Of a DNA stretch of 64,000 nt, positions 15,268 to 23,557 are shown piece by piece. The DNA lies in assembly GCF_026913015.1 (NCBI RefSeq), contig NZ_JAPTYD010000004.1, forward strand, positions 62,001 through 126,000. Direction: 5' to 3'. Both the position numbers and the translations under genes were made by a program. Each line of letters begins with the position of its first letter. The stretch's first letter is position 1. The DNA is from Paracoccus benzoatiresistens. GTDB lineage: Bacteria; Pseudomonadota; Alphaproteobacteria; Rhodobacterales; Rhodobacteraceae. The notes beneath the pieces were generated by a model. That model had not been told where the DNA came from and searched no databases. It saw only the letters and a list, made by a program, of their open reading frames with translations.

Positions 15268-17715
15268 ATGTCCACCACCGTTATTTCCAGGAAGAAGCTT
15301 GTCGTCATCGGCGCGGGCATGGCCTCGGGCCGGCTGCTGGAGCAGCTGTTCGAGGCCGCCCCTGGCGCCTATGACGTGACCCTGTTCAACGCCGAGCCGC
15401 GCGGCAACTACAACCGCCTGATGCTGTCGCCGGTCCTGTCGGGCGAGAAGACCTACGAGCAGATCGTCACCCATGACGACACCTGGTATACCGCCCACCA
15501 CGTCGATTGCCGCTTTGCCGAGCCGGTGACCAGGATCGACCGCAAGAACCGCGTCGTCTATTCCAACAGCGGCGGCGCGCCCTATGACGCGCTGGTGATC
15601 GCCACCGGGTCGGCCCCCTTCATCATCCCGGTGCCCGGCAAGGATCTGCCCGGCGTCGTCACCTATCGCGACCTGGAAGACACGCAGGCGATGATGGATA
15701 CCGCCGGCAAGGACGCGGTGGTCATCGGCGGCGGCCTGCTGGGCCTGGAGGCCGCGGCCGGCATGGCCGCGCGCGGCGCCCGCGTGACCGTGATCCACCT
15801 GATGGGTCACCTGATGGAGCGCCAGCTGGACCCGGCGGCGGGATACCTGCTGCAGAAGGATCTGGAAAAGCGCGGCATCACCGTCCATTGCAAGGGCGCG
15901 ACCAAGGCCATCCTGGGCAACGACCGCGTCGAGGCCGTGCTGCTGGAGGACGGCACCGTCTATCCCGCCGACCTGGTCTGCATGGCCGTGGGCATCCGCC
16001 CCGAGGTGCGGCTGGCCAATGACGCCCATCTGGAGGTCGAGCGCGGCATCGTCGTGGACGACGCCCTGCGCACCAGCGACCCGCATGTCTTCGCGCTTGG
16101 CGAATGCGTCGAACATCGCGGCCAGGTCTTCGGCCTTGTCGCGCCGCTCTACGACCAGGCCAAGGTGCTGGCGAAAACGCTGCTGGACCAGCCAGCCGTC
16201 TTCGCCCCCGTCCAGACCGCGACCAAGCTGAAGGTGACGGGCTGCGACCTTTACAGCGCGGGCGACTTTGCCGATGCACCGGGGCGCGAGGATATCGTTT
16301 TCCGTGACCCGGGCCGGGGCATCTACAAGCGCCTGGTGCTGGAAGACAACCGCATCATCGGCGTGGTCATGTATGGCGATACCAATGACGGGGCCTGGTT
16401 CCATGGGCTGATGAAGGACGCAACCGACATCGGCCCGATGCGCGACACGCTGATCTTCGGCCCGGCCTTCCAGGGGGGTGCCGCGCCGGACCCTATGGCG
16501 GCCGTTGCAGTCTTGCCGCCTGAGGCGGAGATCTGCGGCTGCAACGGCGTTTCCAAGGGCACGATCATGGACGCGGTGGCGGGCGGCGCCTGCACGCTGG
16601 ACGCGGTGCGGGCCTGCACCAAGGCCAGCGCCTCCTGCGGGTCCTGCACCGGGCTAGTGCAGCAGGTTATGGCCTTGACGCTGGGCGGCGCGGTTGCTGA
16701 CGCCCCCGCCGGCATGTGCAAATGCACCGATCACAGCCACGAGGACGTGCGCCGCCTGATCCGGTCCATGGGGCTGAAGTCGATCCCGGCCGTGATGCAG
16801 GAACTGGGTTGGAAATCGGTCGGCGGCTGCCATTCCTGCCGCCCGGCGCTGAACTATTACCTGCTGGCGGAATACCCGCTGGACTACCAGGACGACCGGC
16901 AGTCGCGCTTTGTGAACGAACGCAACCACGCCAATATCCAGAAGGACGGCACCTATTCAGTAGTCCCGCGCATGTGGGGCGGCGTGACGACCCCGGCCGA
17001 ACTGCGCGCCATTGCCGACGCGGCCGAGAAATACGACGTGCCAATGGTCAAGGTGACGGGCGGCCAGCGCATCGACCTGCTGGGGGTGCGCAAGGAAGAC
17101 CTGCCGCATATGTGGGCCGACCTGAACGCGGCGGGGATGGTGTCGGGCGCGGCCTATTCCAAGGGCCTGCGCACGGTGAAGACCTGCGTCGGCAAGGAGT
17201 TCTGCCGCGTCGGCACACAGGATTCCACGGGCCTCGGCATCAGGCTGGAAAAGCTGATGTGGGGGTCCTGGACGCCGCACAAGCTGAAGCTGGGCGTGTC
17301 CGGCTGCCCCCGAAACTGCGCCGAGGCCACCTGCAAGGACATCGGCGTGGTCTGCGTCGACAGCGGGTACAACATCGTCATCGGCGGCGCGGCGGGGATG
17401 GAGGTCAGGGAAACCGAGCACCTGGCATCCACCCCGTCCGAGGACGAGGCGATCCGGATCATCCTGGCCGTGACGCAGCTTTACCGAGAGAACGCCCGAT
17501 ACCTGGACCGGATCTGGAAATGGATGGGCAAGGTCGGGCTGGACTGGATAAGGGCGCAGGTCGTCGATGACCTTGAAAATCGCCGCGCCCTGGTCGAACG
17601 CTTCGAGATCAGCCAGTCCGTCTACCGCCGCGACCCCTGGGCCGACCTTTCCACCCCATCCGAGACGCCCAAATGGGCGCCCCTTGCCGACCTGACGCTG
17701 GAGGCCGCCGAATGA
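15268..17715 (+). CDS. nasB: NAD(P)H-dependent assimilatory nitrite reductase, large subunit
   Basis: An 815-residue flavo-siroheme enzyme that reduces nitrite to ammonium in the cytoplasm. Domains in order: FAD/NAD-binding (VIGAGMASG near residue 13, VIGGGLLGLEAA near 155), BFD-like [2Fe-2S] segments (CGCNGVSKG near 420 and CTKASASCGSC near 450, CKCTDHSHED near 485), a ferredoxin-like nitrite reductase half-domain, then the siroheme/[4Fe-4S] cysteines CVGKEFC (near 640) and SGCPRNC (near 680). The ATG at 15268 with GGAG upstream is preferred to upstream in-frame codons, because those fall in the structured leader. It overlaps nasG by ATGA. Confidence 0.95.
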   Translation: MSTTVISRKKLVVIGAGMASGRLLEQLFEAAPGAYDVTLFNAEPRGNYNRLMLSPVLSGEKTYEQIVTHDDTWYTAHHVDCRFAEPVTRIDRKNRVVYSNSGGAPYDALVIATGSAPFIIPVPGKDLPGVVTYRDLEDTQAMMDTAGKDAVVIGGGLLGLEAAAGMAARGARVTVIHLMGHLMERQLDPAAGYLLQKDLEKRGITVHCKGATKAILGNDRVEAVLLEDGTVYPADLVCMAVGIRPEVRLANDAHLEVERGIVVDDALRTSDPHVFALGECVEHRGQVFGLVAPLYDQAKVLAKTLLDQPAVFAPVQTATKLKVTGCDLYSAGDFADAPGREDIVFRDPGRGIYKRLVLEDNRIIGVVMYGDTNDGAWFHGLMKDATDIGPMRDTLIFGPAFQGGAAPDPMAAVAVLPPEAEICGCNGVSKGTIMDAVAGGACTLDAVRACTKASASCGSCTGLVQQVMALTLGGAVADAPAGMCKCTDHSHEDVRRLIRSMGLKSIPAVMQELGWKSVGGCHSCRPALNYYLLAEYPLDYQDDRQSRFVNERNHANIQKDGTYSVVPRMWGGVTTPAELRAIADAAEKYDVPMVKVTGGQRIDLLGVRKEDLPHMWADLNAAGMVSGAAYSKGLRTVKTCVGKEFCRVGTQDSTGLGIRLEKLMWGSWTPHKLKLGVSGCPRNCAEATCKDIGVVCVDSGYNIVIGGAAGMEVRETEHLASTPSEDEAIRIILAVTQLYRENARYLDRIWKWMGKVGLDWIRAQVVDDLENRRALVERFEISQSVYRRDPWADLSTPSETPKWAPLADLTLEAAE

Positions 17716-18047
17716 CCATCTTCGTTGACATCGGACCCTTGGACGCCATCCCCCGGCAGGGCGCGCGCGTGGTGAAGACCGGGCAGGGCTGCGTGGCGGT
17801 CTTCCGCACCATGGACGACCAGGTCTTTGCGCTGGAGGACCGCTGCCCCCACAAGGGCGGGCCGCTGTCCGAAGGCATCGTCCACGGCACATTGGTCACC
17901 TGCCCGCTGCACAACTGGGTCTTCGACATGAACTCGGGCGCGGCACAAGGCGCAGACGAGGGCCACGTCCGCACCTATCCCGCCAAGCTCCAGGGGGGAC
18001 GCATCCTCCTCGACGCCACCCTGATCCGCGCCAGAAGCGCCGCCTGA
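17712..18047 (+). CDS. nasG: NasG, Rieske-type ferredoxin subunit of nitrite reductase
   Basis: A 111-residue NirD-like protein with a Rieske [2Fe-2S] site: CPHKGG (near residue 45) and CPLHNW (near 63) give the C-x-H and C-x2-H ligands. In Paracoccus denitrificans NasG carries electrons between the nitrite reductase NasB and the nitrate reductase NasC. Here NasC is not encoded nearby, so NasG probably works with NasB. The ATG overlaps the nasB stop (ATGA), and nasH follows after 11 bases. There is no Tat or Sec signal, so it is cytoplasmic. Confidence 0.92.
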   Translation: MTIFVDIGPLDAIPRQGARVVKTGQGCVAVFRTMDDQVFALEDRCPHKGGPLSEGIVHGTLVTCPLHNWVFDMNSGAAQGADEGHVRTYPAKLQGGRILLDATLIRARSAA

Positions 18048-18058
18048 AAGGAACGCCC

Positions 18059-18904
18059 ATGTCCTATGTCACGCCAACCGATTTTGCCCGGAAGATGATC
18101 GACGCCGGCGAGGCCAAGGTCTTCATGTCCACCAAGGACACGCTGATCCGCGCCTATATGGCGGGGGCGATCCTGGCGCTGGCGGCCGCCTTCGCCGTCA
18201 CCGTCACCGTCAACACCGGCAACCCGCTGATTGGCGCGCTGCTATTCCCGGTGGGCTTCTGCATGCTGTATCTGCTGGGCTTCGACCTGCTGACCGGGGT
18301 CTTCACGCTGGTGCCGCTGGCGCTGATCGACAGGCGCCGGGGCGTCACCATGAAGGGGATGCTGCGCAACTGGGGCCTGGTCTTCTGCGGCAATTTCGCG
18401 GGCGCCTTCACGGTCGCGATCTTCATGGCGATCATCGTGACCTTCGGCTGGTCCGAGGCGCCGAATGCCGTCGGCGAGAAGATCGGGCATATCGGCGAGG
18501 GCCGGACCGTCGGCTATGCCGCGCATGGCGCTGCGGGGATGCTGACGCTGTTCGTGCGCGCGGTGATGTGCAACTGGATGGTCTCGACCGGCGTGGTCGC
18601 GGCGATGATGTCCACCAGCGTTTCGGGCAAGATCATGGCGATGTGGATGCCGATCCTGATCTTCTTCTACATGGGGTTCGAGCATTCCATCGTGAACATG
18701 TTCCTGTTCCCGGCGGGCCTGCTGCTGGGCGGCAACTTCACGATCATGGACTACATGATCTGGAACGAGATCCCGACCGTTGTCGGCAACCTGGTGGGCG
18801 GGCTGACCTTCGTGGGCGCGATGATCTATGCCACGCACCACAAGACCTCGCCCGAGCTTGACCGCGACGCGGCCCCCGCGCCTGTTGCCGTTCCGGCCGA
18901 GTGA
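18059..18904 (+). CDS. nasH: NasH, formate/nitrite-family transporter
   Basis: A 281-residue FNT-family channel with six membrane segments (AGAILALAAAFAVTV, LFPVGFCMLYLLGFDLLTG, AVMCNWMVSTGV). The conserved lysine/histidine region of the central pore lies in MGFEHSIVNMF (near residue 205). It is predicted to carry nitrite across the inner membrane. An AAGGAA ribosome site precedes the start, 11 bases after nasG. It is the last gene of the nas unit; a GC-rich hairpin follows the stop. Confidence 0.9.
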   Translation: MSYVTPTDFARKMIDAGEAKVFMSTKDTLIRAYMAGAILALAAAFAVTVTVNTGNPLIGALLFPVGFCMLYLLGFDLLTGVFTLVPLALIDRRRGVTMKGMLRNWGLVFCGNFAGAFTVAIFMAIIVTFGWSEAPNAVGEKIGHIGEGRTVGYAAHGAAGMLTLFVRAVMCNWMVSTGVVAAMMSTSVSGKIMAMWMPILIFFYMGFEHSIVNMFLFPAGLLLGGNFTIMDYMIWNEIPTVVGNLVGGLTFVGAMIYATHHKTSPELDRDAAPAPVAVPAE

Positions 18905-18912
18905 TCCGCCGT

Positions 18913-18936
18913 CCCGCCGGGACCCGGCCCGGCGGG
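18913..18936 (+). terminator. Hairpin after nasH
   Basis: A perfect 9-bp stem (CCCGCCGGG with CCCGGCGGG) with a 6-base loop, 9 bases after the nasH stop. Few T residues follow, so it may stabilise the end of the nas message as much as stop transcription. Confidence 0.6.
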
Positions 18937-18974
18937 CGTTGCCCGACTTGTGATCCTGCAATCCGCGCGGCACC

Positions 18975-18999
18975 GGAACGGTTCCGCGGCGGGGCCGTT
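18975..18999 (+). promoter_or_regulatory. EcfG-type (general stress) promoter of the YdeP-like gene
   Basis: GGAAC (18975-18979), a 16-base spacer and CGTT (18996-18999), the consensus of alphaproteobacterial EcfG sigma factors. It lies after the nas hairpin and about 140 bases before the GTG start, so the molybdoenzyme gene is its own unit. The -35 overlaps the palindrome CGGAACGGTTCCG. Confidence 0.7.
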
Positions 19000-19140
19000 T
19001 TGGCTCTGGCACCCACCGAGAGTCAGGATCTCCCATGCAGCCAGCCCTCCGCCCTACTGCCGCTGTCGCCTATCCGGTCGATGACCACGACTGGAGGGCT
19101 GCCCGATCCACGACCCTGCCGCATCCGAAGGGGGCATGAC

Positions 19141-21399
19141 GTGACCGGGGAACGCGACCAGGATCCGACGACGCCCTTTTACGCCCATCCGACGGGCGGT
19201 TGGGGATCGCTGAAAAGCGTGCTGGCGCAGGCCACGAAAGGCCGCATCCAGTTGGGTGTTCTGGAAACCCTGCGCCGCCAGAACAAGCCCGGCGGGCATA
19301 TGTGCACCTCCTGTGCCTGGGCCAAGCCGCCCTCGCCACACCTGGCCGAGTTCTGCGAGAACGGCGCCAAGGCCACCCTCTGGGACCTGACCCGCGATCG
19401 TTGCAAGCCCGACTTCTTCGCCCGCCACAGCGTGACCGAATTGCGCAACTGGCCCGATCACGACCTGGAGGCGGCCGGGCGGCTGACCCATCCCCTGCGC
19501 TATGACGCGGCCAGCGACCATTATGTCGAGACGACCTGGCCGGAAGCCTTTGCCGCCATCGGCGCCAGTCTCAAGGCGATGGATCCGAAGACGACGGTCT
19601 TCTATGCCTCGGGCCGGGCCAGCCTCGAGGCGTCCTACCTGTATGCGCTGTTCGCGCGTCTTTACGGGCACAACAACCTGCCCGACAGTTCCAACATGTG
19701 CCACGAGACGACCAGCGTGGCGTTGAAACGGACTATCGGCGCACCGGTCGGCACCTGCGTTCTGGATGATTTCGAGACATGCGACCTGATGCTGTTCTTC
19801 GGGCAGAACACCGGGTCGAACAGTCCGCGTTTCCTGCACCCGATCCAGCAGGCGGTGAAACGGGGCTGCAGGATCGTGACCTTCAACCCGATCCGCGAAC
19901 GCGGACTGGTCGAGTTCATGAACCCGCAAAGCCCGTCCGAGATGCTGACGGGCCGGGGCACGCCGATCTCGGACATCTATCTGCAACTGCGCCCCGGCGG
20001 CGACATCGCGGCGATTGCGGGGATCTGCAAGCACCTGTTCGACCTGGATGCCGTCGATCGCGACTTCATCGCGCTGCATTGCCATGATTTTGACGCCTTC
20101 GAGACCTGGACCCGCGCGCTGTCCTGGGAGGATATCGAGGCCGCATCCGGCCTGCCGCGCGCCGACCTGGTCGAGGTGGCGGACCTTTACGCCCGGTCCG
20201 AACGCTGCATCGGCGTCTATGGCATGGGCCTGACGCAGCATGTCCATGGCGGCGACAGCGTGGGAATGCTGGTCAACCTGCTGCTGATGGGCGGCAATAT
20301 CGGCCGTCCGGGCACCGGCATCTGCCCCGTGCGCGGCCATTCCAACGTGCAGGGGCAGCGCACCGTGGGCATTTCGGAAAAGCCCGAACTGGTGCCGCTG
20401 GACACGCTGGCGCAGATGTTCGACTTCGACCCGCCGCGCGACACCGGCATGACCACCGTCGAGGTCGTCCAGGGCGTCATCGACGGCACCGTCAAGGGCT
20501 TCGTCAGCCTGGGCGGCAACTTCGCCCGCGCCATCCCCGACCTTGCCCGGGCCGAGCCTTTCTGGGCCGGGCTGGATCTGAATGTCCAGGTCGCGACCAA
20601 GCTGAACCGTTCGCACCTGCTGGTGGGCAAGGGGGCTTGGCTGCTGCCCTGCCTGGTCCGGGCCGAGCGCGACATGCAGAAAACCGGCCCGCAGGCCGTG
20701 TCGATGGAAGATAGCCTCAGCCATATCCACGGGTCGGTGGGACGCCGCCCCCCGGCCTCGCGCCACCTGCTGTCGGAACCGGCCATCATCGCGGGCATCG
20801 CCAAGGCGACCCTGCCGCCCAACCGCCATGTCCGCTGGAACGACTGGATCGCCGACTACGGCCGCATCCGCGACCTGATCGAGGAAACCTATCCCGACCA
20901 GTTCGACCACTTCAACGACCGGCTGTTCAAGGCCGGGGGCTTCTATCGCGGCAATGCGGCGCGCCGGCGCGACTGGCAGACAGAAAGCGGCAGGGCGGAA
21001 TTCACGCTGCCGCCAAGCCTCTCGGCCCTGGGGGCCGAACCGGGCGAGGGCGTCTATACGCTGGTCACGCTGCGGTCCAACGACCAGTTCAACACCACGA
21101 TCTATGACTATCACGACCGTCTGCGCGGGCTGGAGGGGGACCGGATGATTGTCCTGATCTCTCGCGCCGACATGGTCGGTGCAGGGCTGTCCGAGGGTCA
21201 GCGCGTGACCCTGGTGTCGGCCGTCGAGGACGGCATCCCGCGCCGGGTCGAGGGGTTCACGGTCGTTCCCTATGACCTGCCCTCAGGCTGCGTGGGGGCC
21301 TATTACCCCGAGGCCAACCCCCTGGTGCCGCTGGACCATCACGACCTCGCCTCGAAGACACCGGCCTACAAGGGCGCGCCGGTGCGGATCAAGGCTTAG
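19141..21399 (+). CDS. YdeP/FdhF-type molybdopterin oxidoreductase
   Basis: A 752-residue bis-MGD molybdoenzyme of the YdeP group. Marks are the N-terminal MCTSCAWAKP segment (near residue 54), SSNMCHETTSVAL (near residue 190) with a likely Mo-ligand cysteine, and VRGHSNVQGQRT (near 400). The usual C-terminal molybdopterin-binding domain (VTLRSNDQFNTTIYDYHDR) is complete. GTG at 19141 is chosen because a GGGGG ribosome site lies 6 bases upstream and the protein then matches YdeP length. It lies where nasC stands in Paracoccus denitrificans, but it is not a NasC-type nitrate reductase. E. coli YdeP is linked to acid resistance; the reaction is unknown. Confidence 0.85.
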   Translation: MTGERDQDPTTPFYAHPTGGWGSLKSVLAQATKGRIQLGVLETLRRQNKPGGHMCTSCAWAKPPSPHLAEFCENGAKATLWDLTRDRCKPDFFARHSVTELRNWPDHDLEAAGRLTHPLRYDAASDHYVETTWPEAFAAIGASLKAMDPKTTVFYASGRASLEASYLYALFARLYGHNNLPDSSNMCHETTSVALKRTIGAPVGTCVLDDFETCDLMLFFGQNTGSNSPRFLHPIQQAVKRGCRIVTFNPIRERGLVEFMNPQSPSEMLTGRGTPISDIYLQLRPGGDIAAIAGICKHLFDLDAVDRDFIALHCHDFDAFETWTRALSWEDIEAASGLPRADLVEVADLYARSERCIGVYGMGLTQHVHGGDSVGMLVNLLLMGGNIGRPGTGICPVRGHSNVQGQRTVGISEKPELVPLDTLAQMFDFDPPRDTGMTTVEVVQGVIDGTVKGFVSLGGNFARAIPDLARAEPFWAGLDLNVQVATKLNRSHLLVGKGAWLLPCLVRAERDMQKTGPQAVSMEDSLSHIHGSVGRRPPASRHLLSEPAIIAGIAKATLPPNRHVRWNDWIADYGRIRDLIEETYPDQFDHFNDRLFKAGGFYRGNAARRRDWQTESGRAEFTLPPSLSALGAEPGEGVYTLVTLRSNDQFNTTIYDYHDRLRGLEGDRMIVLISRADMVGAGLSEGQRVTLVSAVEDGIPRRVEGFTVVPYDLPSGCVGAYYPEANPLVPLDHHDLASKTPAYKGAPVRIKA

Positions 21400-21403
21400 A
21401 GGA

Positions 21404-21829
21404 TCATCTGCGCCCCGTCACCACCAGCTCGTCATACCCCGACAAGGGGCATGGCGCGCGGTCGAAGTGCAGGCCAGGCAGGGCCAGGACCACGATCTCG
21501 GTCGTGGTGAAGACGGCCGATCCCGCGGGCATCAGATGGCCGCCAAAGGCCCGGCCCTGATCGTCGGCGATCGTCAGGTGCAGATGCTGGGACTTCGCAT
21601 CCAGCGTGCCGGTCAGCGAGGTGATCTCGAAATGTCCGGAATAGGCGGTGCCGTCCGGTTGGTTGGCATGGCGGATCACGACATCGGTCAGGCTGCCCAC
21701 GCAGGTCACGATCGCCATGGCCTGCGTGCCGCTGTCGGCAAAGACGCGGCGCAACCCCTGGGTCAGGTTCTGGCCGGGACCAAGCCGGACGGCGTGAAAG
21801 GTCCCGGTCGAGGATGCAAGTGCGTGCAT
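21404..21829 (-). CDS. PPC/DUF296 domain protein
   Basis: A 141-residue single PPC (DUF296) domain, recognisable from FHAVRLGPGQNLTQGLRRV at the N-terminus and HLHLTIADDQGRAFGGHLM in the centre. The histidines of the latter bind a metal in known structures. Bacterial PPC proteins form trimers; some bind DNA, but the role of most is unknown. It converges with the YdeP-like gene, 4 bases apart end to end, and is divergent from the WGR gene across 150 bases. No enzyme function can be assigned. Confidence 0.8.
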   Translation of the reverse strand: MHALASSTGTFHAVRLGPGQNLTQGLRRVFADSGTQAMAIVTCVGSLTDVVIRHANQPDGTAYSGHFEITSLTGTLDAKSQHLHLTIADDQGRAFGGHLMPAGSAVFTTTEIVVLALPGLHFDRAPCPLSGYDELVVTGRR

Positions 21830-21982
21830 GGCGAGCCTTTCCTGAATACGCCCTGCCGTTCTTGCGGCGGGACGGCCGCACGGGTCAAGCGGGGCCGACC
21901 CATCAACGGACGGAATCGCTTGCCGGCCATCGATTCACAATTATCATTGGACGAAAGGCGAACACGGGCGCAGACTGAGCCC

Positions 21983-22243
21983 ATGATCAGCGAACCCGAC
22001 AGCGTGCTTCTGGACCGCCGAGATCCCGATCGGAACATGGCGCGGTTCTATCGCCTGGATATCATGCCCGACCTGTTCGGAGGGGTCGTGCTGGTTCGCA
22101 ATTGGGGCCGCGTCGGCCACCGCGGCCAGGAACGCCAGCATTGGTTCGCGGATCTTTCCGAGGCATTGCAGCAGCAAGCGACCTGGATCCGGCGCAAGCA
22201 GCGGCGGGGCTACAGCCTGATCAGCTATCCAGCCGTTCCATAA
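21983..22243 (+). CDS. WGR-domain protein
   Basis: An 86-residue protein made almost entirely of a WGR domain: FYRLDIMPDLFGGVVLVRNWGRVGHRG style pattern with NWGRVG near residue 39, then a basic end (RRKQRRGY). WGR domains occur in PARP enzymes and in small bacterial proteins, and are thought to bind nucleic acid. It stands alone, next to the stress and repair region. The ATG at 21983 follows a modest purine stretch. Role unknown, possibly DNA protection. Confidence 0.8.
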   Translation: MISEPDSVLLDRRDPDRNMARFYRLDIMPDLFGGVVLVRNWGRVGHRGQERQHWFADLSEALQQQATWIRRKQRRGYSLISYPAVP

Positions 22244-22292
22244 CGATGCTTATTCTTGGTCCGTATGGTGGGGGGGACGCGCCATCCCGAAG

Positions 22293-22341
22293 TGCCATTG
22301 TCCTTGCATGGCGATGAGCTGCCGCTAAAAGGACACTGCCA
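22293..22341. repeat. Imperfect inverted repeat after the WGR gene
   Basis: TGCCATTGTCCTT (22293-22305) and AAGGACACTGCCA (22329-22341) match as inverted arms at 11 of 13 positions, with a 23-base loop. It could be a weak terminator of the WGR gene or an operator. No T-run follows. Confidence 0.4.
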
Positions 22342-22511
22342 AGAAGGCCCGTCACAGTCACCTTTTCCCTTTCGGATCAGTGCAAGGCAGCCAACGCAGG
22401 CGGCCGAGGCGCCGATACATGCGCGCTCCTCCCTGCACGGCGAAGGACATCCTGACGGGAGACAACGCGGCACGCTATCTCTGCCGATCAGCCTTTTTCC
22501 GCCCCGCGGAC

Positions 22512-22536
22512 GGAACAGTTCCCGCCGAACAGTGTT
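22512..22536 (+). promoter_or_regulatory. EcfG-type promoter of the manganese catalase
   Basis: GGAAC (22512-22516), a 16-base spacer and TGTT (22533-22536), 32 bases before the ATG. The -35 lies within GGAACAGTTCC, a perfect palindrome. It matches the other stress promoters of this window. Confidence 0.6.
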
Positions 22537-22568
22537 TTTCCAGGCATCCCCACACCCGGAGAACACCT

Positions 22569-23504
22569 ATGTTCCTGCGCGTCGACAAGTTGCAAGTTGA
22601 ACTGCCTGCCCCCAAGAGACAGGATCCGAACGCCGCCGCAGCCTTGCAAGAACTGCTTGGCGGCAAGTATGGCGAGATGTCGACGCTTGGGAACTACATG
22701 TTCCAAAGCTTCAATTTCCGCAGCAAAAGCAAGTTGCGCCCCTTCTACAGCCTGGTTGCGGCCATCACCGCCGAGGAACTGGGCCATGTGGAACTGGTCA
22801 GCAATGGCGTGGCCATGCTCGCCAACGGGCCCGACAAGCCCGGCGGGGACGAGAAGTTCGGCGGCGACATCTCGAACGCGCCGTTCGAGGAGATGAAGGA
22901 CATCCGTTCGGCCGCCTCGTTCTACAGTCATGCGGGGGGCGCGATTCCGGTCAACTCGAACTCGATGTCGTGGAACGCGGACATGGTGACCACGACCGGC
23001 AACGTGATCGTGGATCTGCTGCACAACTTCCATCTGGAATGCGGCGCGCGCCTGCACAAGCTGCGGGTCTATGAATCGCTGACCGATGCCAACATCACTG
23101 GGCGCGAGGTCTGCGGCTACCTGCTGGTGCGCGGATCGGTCCATGCCCATGCCTATGCCCTGGCGCTGAAGAAGCTGACGGGGGTGGACCTGGACAAGTT
23201 CCTGCCCACGCCGAACATCCCCCTGGGCAACATCCCGGAATGCCAGAAATACTTGGCCGAGGGGTCGCACCGCCGCCTTTATACCTTCAGCCCCTCGGAC
23301 TATGAGGAGATGCGCGGCATCTGGGGCGGCGGCGGGGAAACCGCCCTGCCCGACGATCCGCCCGGCGAACTGGAGGTCGTGGACGGCCTGCCCGATGGCG
23401 GCAAGATCCATGACCTGACGGGCGTGCCCTCGGCCTTTACCCCGGATTACGACCCCGCGGAAATGTTCGAGATCGCAACCAAGCTGTATCAGAAGTCGCG
23501 CTAA
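22569..23504 (+). CDS. katN: Manganese catalase
   Basis: A 311-residue manganese catalase. It breaks hydrogen peroxide down to water and oxygen with a two-manganese site in a ferritin-like helix bundle. The ligand motif AEELGHVEL (near residue 66) supplies a glutamate and histidine, and the helix with NFHLECGARLHKL (near residue 155) supplies the second pair. N-terminus MFLRVDKLQVELP is typical, so the ATG at 22569 is clear. Controlled by an EcfG-like promoter, it heads an apparent operon with the SRPBCC and alcohol dehydrogenase genes. There is no signal peptide. Confidence 0.93.
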   Translation: MFLRVDKLQVELPAPKRQDPNAAAALQELLGGKYGEMSTLGNYMFQSFNFRSKSKLRPFYSLVAAITAEELGHVELVSNGVAMLANGPDKPGGDEKFGGDISNAPFEEMKDIRSAASFYSHAGGAIPVNSNSMSWNADMVTTTGNVIVDLLHNFHLECGARLHKLRVYESLTDANITGREVCGYLLVRGSVHAHAYALALKKLTGVDLDKFLPTPNIPLGNIPECQKYLAEGSHRRLYTFSPSDYEEMRGIWGGGGETALPDDPPGELEVVDGLPDGGKIHDLTGVPSAFTPDYDPAEMFEIATKLYQKSR

Positions 23505-23512
23505 GCGACGGT

Positions 23513-23538
23513 GGCGGCCCCCCGCGAGGGTGGCCGCC
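23513..23538 (+). terminator. Intercistronic hairpin after the catalase gene
   Basis: A 7-bp stem (GGCGGCC with GGCCGCC) with a 12-base loop, followed by TTGTT. It lies between the catalase stop and the next ribosome site (CGGAGG), and may reduce read-through into the SRPBCC gene. Confidence 0.5.
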
Positions 23539-23557
23539 TTGTTCCACGGAGGCCCCG

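Larger units (their letters stand above)
22244..22568. other. Non-coding stretch between the WGR gene and manganese catalase
   Basis: No convincing gene is seen in these 325 bases. It holds an imperfect inverted repeat (22293-22305 with 22329-22341) and an EcfG-type promoter at 22512. A plus-strand frame from 22380 runs into the catalase gene, but it has basic, low-complexity content and no ribosome site, so I treat it as leader. Confidence 0.6.

Noticed and set aside
18940..19140. Possible molybdenum cofactor riboswitch before the YdeP-like gene
   Set aside because: Some paired GC-rich segments exist, but I could not match the conserved Moco motif. The EcfG-type promoter explains the best-defined element better.
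19054..21114. Long minus-strand frame opposite the YdeP-like gene
   Set aside because: Antisense shadow of a well-supported molybdoenzyme; no recognisable motif.
22380..22568. N-terminal extension of the manganese catalase
   Set aside because: The added residues are basic and low-complexity, and would cover the EcfG-like promoter. MFLRVDKLQ at 22569 is the family start.
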